Positions 62,682 to 64,000 of a DNA stretch of 64,000 nucleotides are shown here, piece after piece. The notes beneath the pieces were generated by a model. The model saw only the letters and a list, made by a program, of their open reading frames with translations, had not been told where the DNA came from and made no database searches. Both the position numbers and the translations under genes were made by a program. Positions within the stretch are counted from its first letter, which is position 1, and each line of letters opens with the position of its first letter. Location: positions 744,001-808,000 of the forward strand of contig NZ_WVHL01000003.1 of the NCBI RefSeq assembly GCF_009861525.1, in the 5' to 3' direction. The DNA is from Pseudomonas sp. LD120. GTDB taxonomy: Bacteria > Pseudomonadota > Gammaproteobacteria > Pseudomonadales > Pseudomonadaceae.

Positions 62682-63149
62682 TCAGTGGGGCTGTTGTTGG
62701 AACATTTCCCGCGCCCGTCGGCTGATGTCCTCGGTACTCAAGTCTTCCTTGCGGCTGGCCAGAAACCAGACATGCCCGAAAGGATCTCGCAGGCTGGCGC
62801 TGCGATCACCATAGAACTGGTCCTTGAGCGCCGACACCTCGGTGCCGCCGGCGGCCAATGCCCGGGCGAAACTGCGGTCGACATCTTCCACATACAGATG
62901 CAGTCCCACCGAGGTCTTGTGGGTGTCCGGGCTGTCCATCGGGGTTTCCTCGCAGGGGCTGCCGAGCATGATGGCCGAGCCGCCGATGCGCAGTTCGGCA
63001 TGGCCGACGCTGCCGTCGGGCATCTCCAGGCGCATGGTTTCCACCGCGTCGAAGGCCTGTTTGTAGAACTCGATGGCCTCGGCGGCGCGCTTGATGCCCA
63101 GGTACGGAGTGACGCCGTTGAAACCTTCGGGAATGGGATTGACGCTCAT
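62682..63149 (-). CDS. VOC-family protein (PhnB-like glyoxalase fold)
   Basis: This 155-residue protein of the vicinal-oxygen-chelate superfamily begins IPEGFNGVTPYLGIKRAAEAIEFYKQAFDAVE and contains HAELRIGGSAIMLGSP, LHLYVEDVDRSFARALAAGG and DQFYGDRSASLRDPFGHVWFLAS. This is the PhnB/YdcA-like branch, in which the metal ligands of glyoxalases are partly lost. Substrate unknown. AAGGAGA about 8 bases before ATG 63149 fixes the start; the frame continues 26 codons upstream without a ribosome site. Monocistronic. Confidence 0.87.
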   Translation of the reverse strand: MSVNPIPEGFNGVTPYLGIKRAAEAIEFYKQAFDAVETMRLEMPDGSVGHAELRIGGSAIMLGSPCEETPMDSPDTHKTSVGLHLYVEDVDRSFARALAAGGTEVSALKDQFYGDRSASLRDPFGHVWFLASRKEDLSTEDISRRAREMFQQQPH

Positions 63150-63431
63150 CTGGGTTTCTCCTTGATGTTGTTTCAGGAAAAAAGGTCCGTGGCCGGATCG
63201 AACAGGTTTCACTCTATACCCGGACATCGTCGGTTTCGGTGTGGGCCGACGAGGTGTCTTCCAGGCAACAGCGACTCACTGTTGGCTCAACAACAGCCAT
63301 TCAGCAATTTGTCCGGCGGCCCGCTGGGCAAGCGCCTGGAACGGCCTGAGAGCCTTTGAAATCAGGGCCTGATCTTTCGGCACAGAAGCTGCAACCGTGG
63401 GTTGGAACCTTCGTCGGCCCGAGAGCACCGT

Positions 63432-63857
63432 ATGCCTTCATTGCCTGAATCTGCTTTTGATCCCCTGCATCCCCCGGCCGCCCATGTGATCCGCGATGAA
63501 GCCGAAGCGTTGGTCGTAGCCCGCCCGGACAACCTCGACGGTCCGCGGACTCAGAAACTGGCCAAGGCACTGAACGCCGATGCGGTGCGCCCATTCATCC
63601 TGACCCGCTACAAAGGCCAGATCGCTCCCTGCTTCTCACCAGCCCCCGCTTGCGACGCCCCTTATAGAAGCAGGCTTGCCAGGCAGGAGGCTCGCTTGAC
63701 GGCCTTCGCCGGCAAGCCGGTTTCTACGGGGAGCCGGGATCAGGTGCGGTGGTGCGTCTGCTCCCGGTATTGCGTTTGCGTGTCGTCCAGCAGCACTTCC
63801 CTGAGTGGTACGGCCCCGACGGCCAGGGCTTTCTCGATGCTCAGGTCGTCGCCCTGA
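63432..63857 (+). pseudogene. Truncated sfnB-like 5' fragment
   Basis: The first 30 codons (MPSLPESAFDPLHPP, then AAHVIRDEAEALVVAR) read like the N-terminus of SfnB-type sulfur-acquisition flavin monooxygenases (acyl-CoA-dehydrogenase fold). From residue 31 the sequence becomes unrelated (RPDNLDGPRTQKLAKALNADAV), and by about residue 75 the frame runs into a REP palindrome and stops at 63857. A normal SfnB has about 400 residues. This is a remnant left by a deletion or rearrangement. The sfnB resemblance is from memory of the family and needs a search. Confidence 0.35.
63663..63732. repeat. REP palindrome in the broken region
   Basis: TAGAAGCAGGCTTGCCAGGC and GCCGGCAAGCCGGTTTCTAC are inverted arms of a REP unit lying between the fragment and the end of the convergent partial gene. 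Confidence 0.7.
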
Positions 63858-64000
63858 GCCGCCAGCAGGGCTTGCAGTCGCTGGAACTCACCGCACCAAA
63901 TGGTTTCGATGTCTTGGTCGCGCCGGGTATCGCGCTGGGCGCTGAGGGCGACGGGCCGTACTTGCAGGCGGCCGTTGTCGGCGTTGCCTCCCACTTCCAC
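63740..64000 (-). CDS. Partial hypothetical protein (C-terminus; 5' end outside window)
   Basis: The last 86 codons of a minus-strand gene run off the window edge. The product reads RDQDIETIWCGEFQRLQALLAAQGDD, then LSIEKALAVGAVPLREVLLDDTQTQYREQTHHRT, mainly amphipathic helix. I do not recognise the family. It is taken as real because it is open to the edge, composition is helical rather than shadow-like, and a REP palindrome sits just after its stop, the usual place for such elements. Opposite-strand frames are also open, so confidence is limited. Confidence 0.45.
   Translation of the reverse strand: MEVGGNADNGRLQVRPVALSAQRDTRRDQDIETIWCGEFQRLQALLAAQGDDLSIEKALAVGAVPLREVLLDDTQTQYREQTHHRT

Overview
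The window comes from a Pseudomonas chromosome of the P. fluorescens/P. protegens lineage. This rests on the very high GC coding sequence and on a pyoverdine locus (pvdS, pvdL, pvdH, mbtH-like, fpvGHJK-CDEF). It also fits the complete acyclic-terpene (atu) catabolic cluster, the dsbG/dsbD/dsbRS block and the abundant Pseudomonas-type extragenic palindromes. The species is an inference; no rRNA or tRNA gene, CRISPR array, prophage or intact insertion sequence was seen.

Layout. 1-9.1 kb holds the 3' part of moeA, a small membrane protein, a bifunctional GDP-mannose enzyme, a YegS-like lipid kinase and a NarL-type two-component pair. It continues with an Hpt-like protein that has lost its phospho-histidine, cheV behind a textbook FliA promoter, and a MOSC protein. 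9.1-20.1 kb holds ppnP, an exonuclease, and atuABCDEF with its divergent repressor gene atuR and two mirror-image operators, then a periplasmic binding protein. 20.5-27.4 kb is a type VI secretion effector island: vgrG, a DUF4123 adaptor, a lipoprotein (probable immunity), a class-3 lipase effector, and an AT-rich orphan membrane gene beside an ORF scrap.

27.5-41.9 kb is the first pyoverdine block: a small PvdS-box gene, pvdS with a Fur box, and the 4338-residue NRPS gene pvdL. 41.9-52.7 kb is inserted between pvdL and pvdH: a GRAM-domain protein, two tandem paralogues with a ParB-like DGHYRLQAA core, a repeat array, a DUF3077/DUF6124-type gene behind a strongly folded leader, an alpha/beta hydrolase, and the dsbG-tlpA-dsbD operon divergent from dsbRS. 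52.8-62.5 kb is the second pyoverdine block: pvdH (perfect PvdS box), the mbtH-like gene, a methyltransferase and the eight-gene fpvGHJK-CDEF iron-recovery system on the minus strand. The end holds a VOC-family protein, a broken sfnB-like 5' fragment and an unidentified partial gene.

How it works together. Fur represses pvdS. PvdS drives the small gene at 27.5 kb, pvdL and pvdH-mbtH. PvdH makes diaminobutyrate, which the last PvdL module uses, and FpvC-K recover iron from imported ferripyoverdine. The most unusual signals are the leader at 45.45-45.64 kb with mutually exclusive stems, the ParB-like paralogue pair, the six-copy family of CTGTAGCCGCTG-bounded elements, and the phospho-acceptor-less Hpt-like protein next to cheV. 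Starts, motifs and repeats were read by eye; similarity calls come from recognising families, not from searches.
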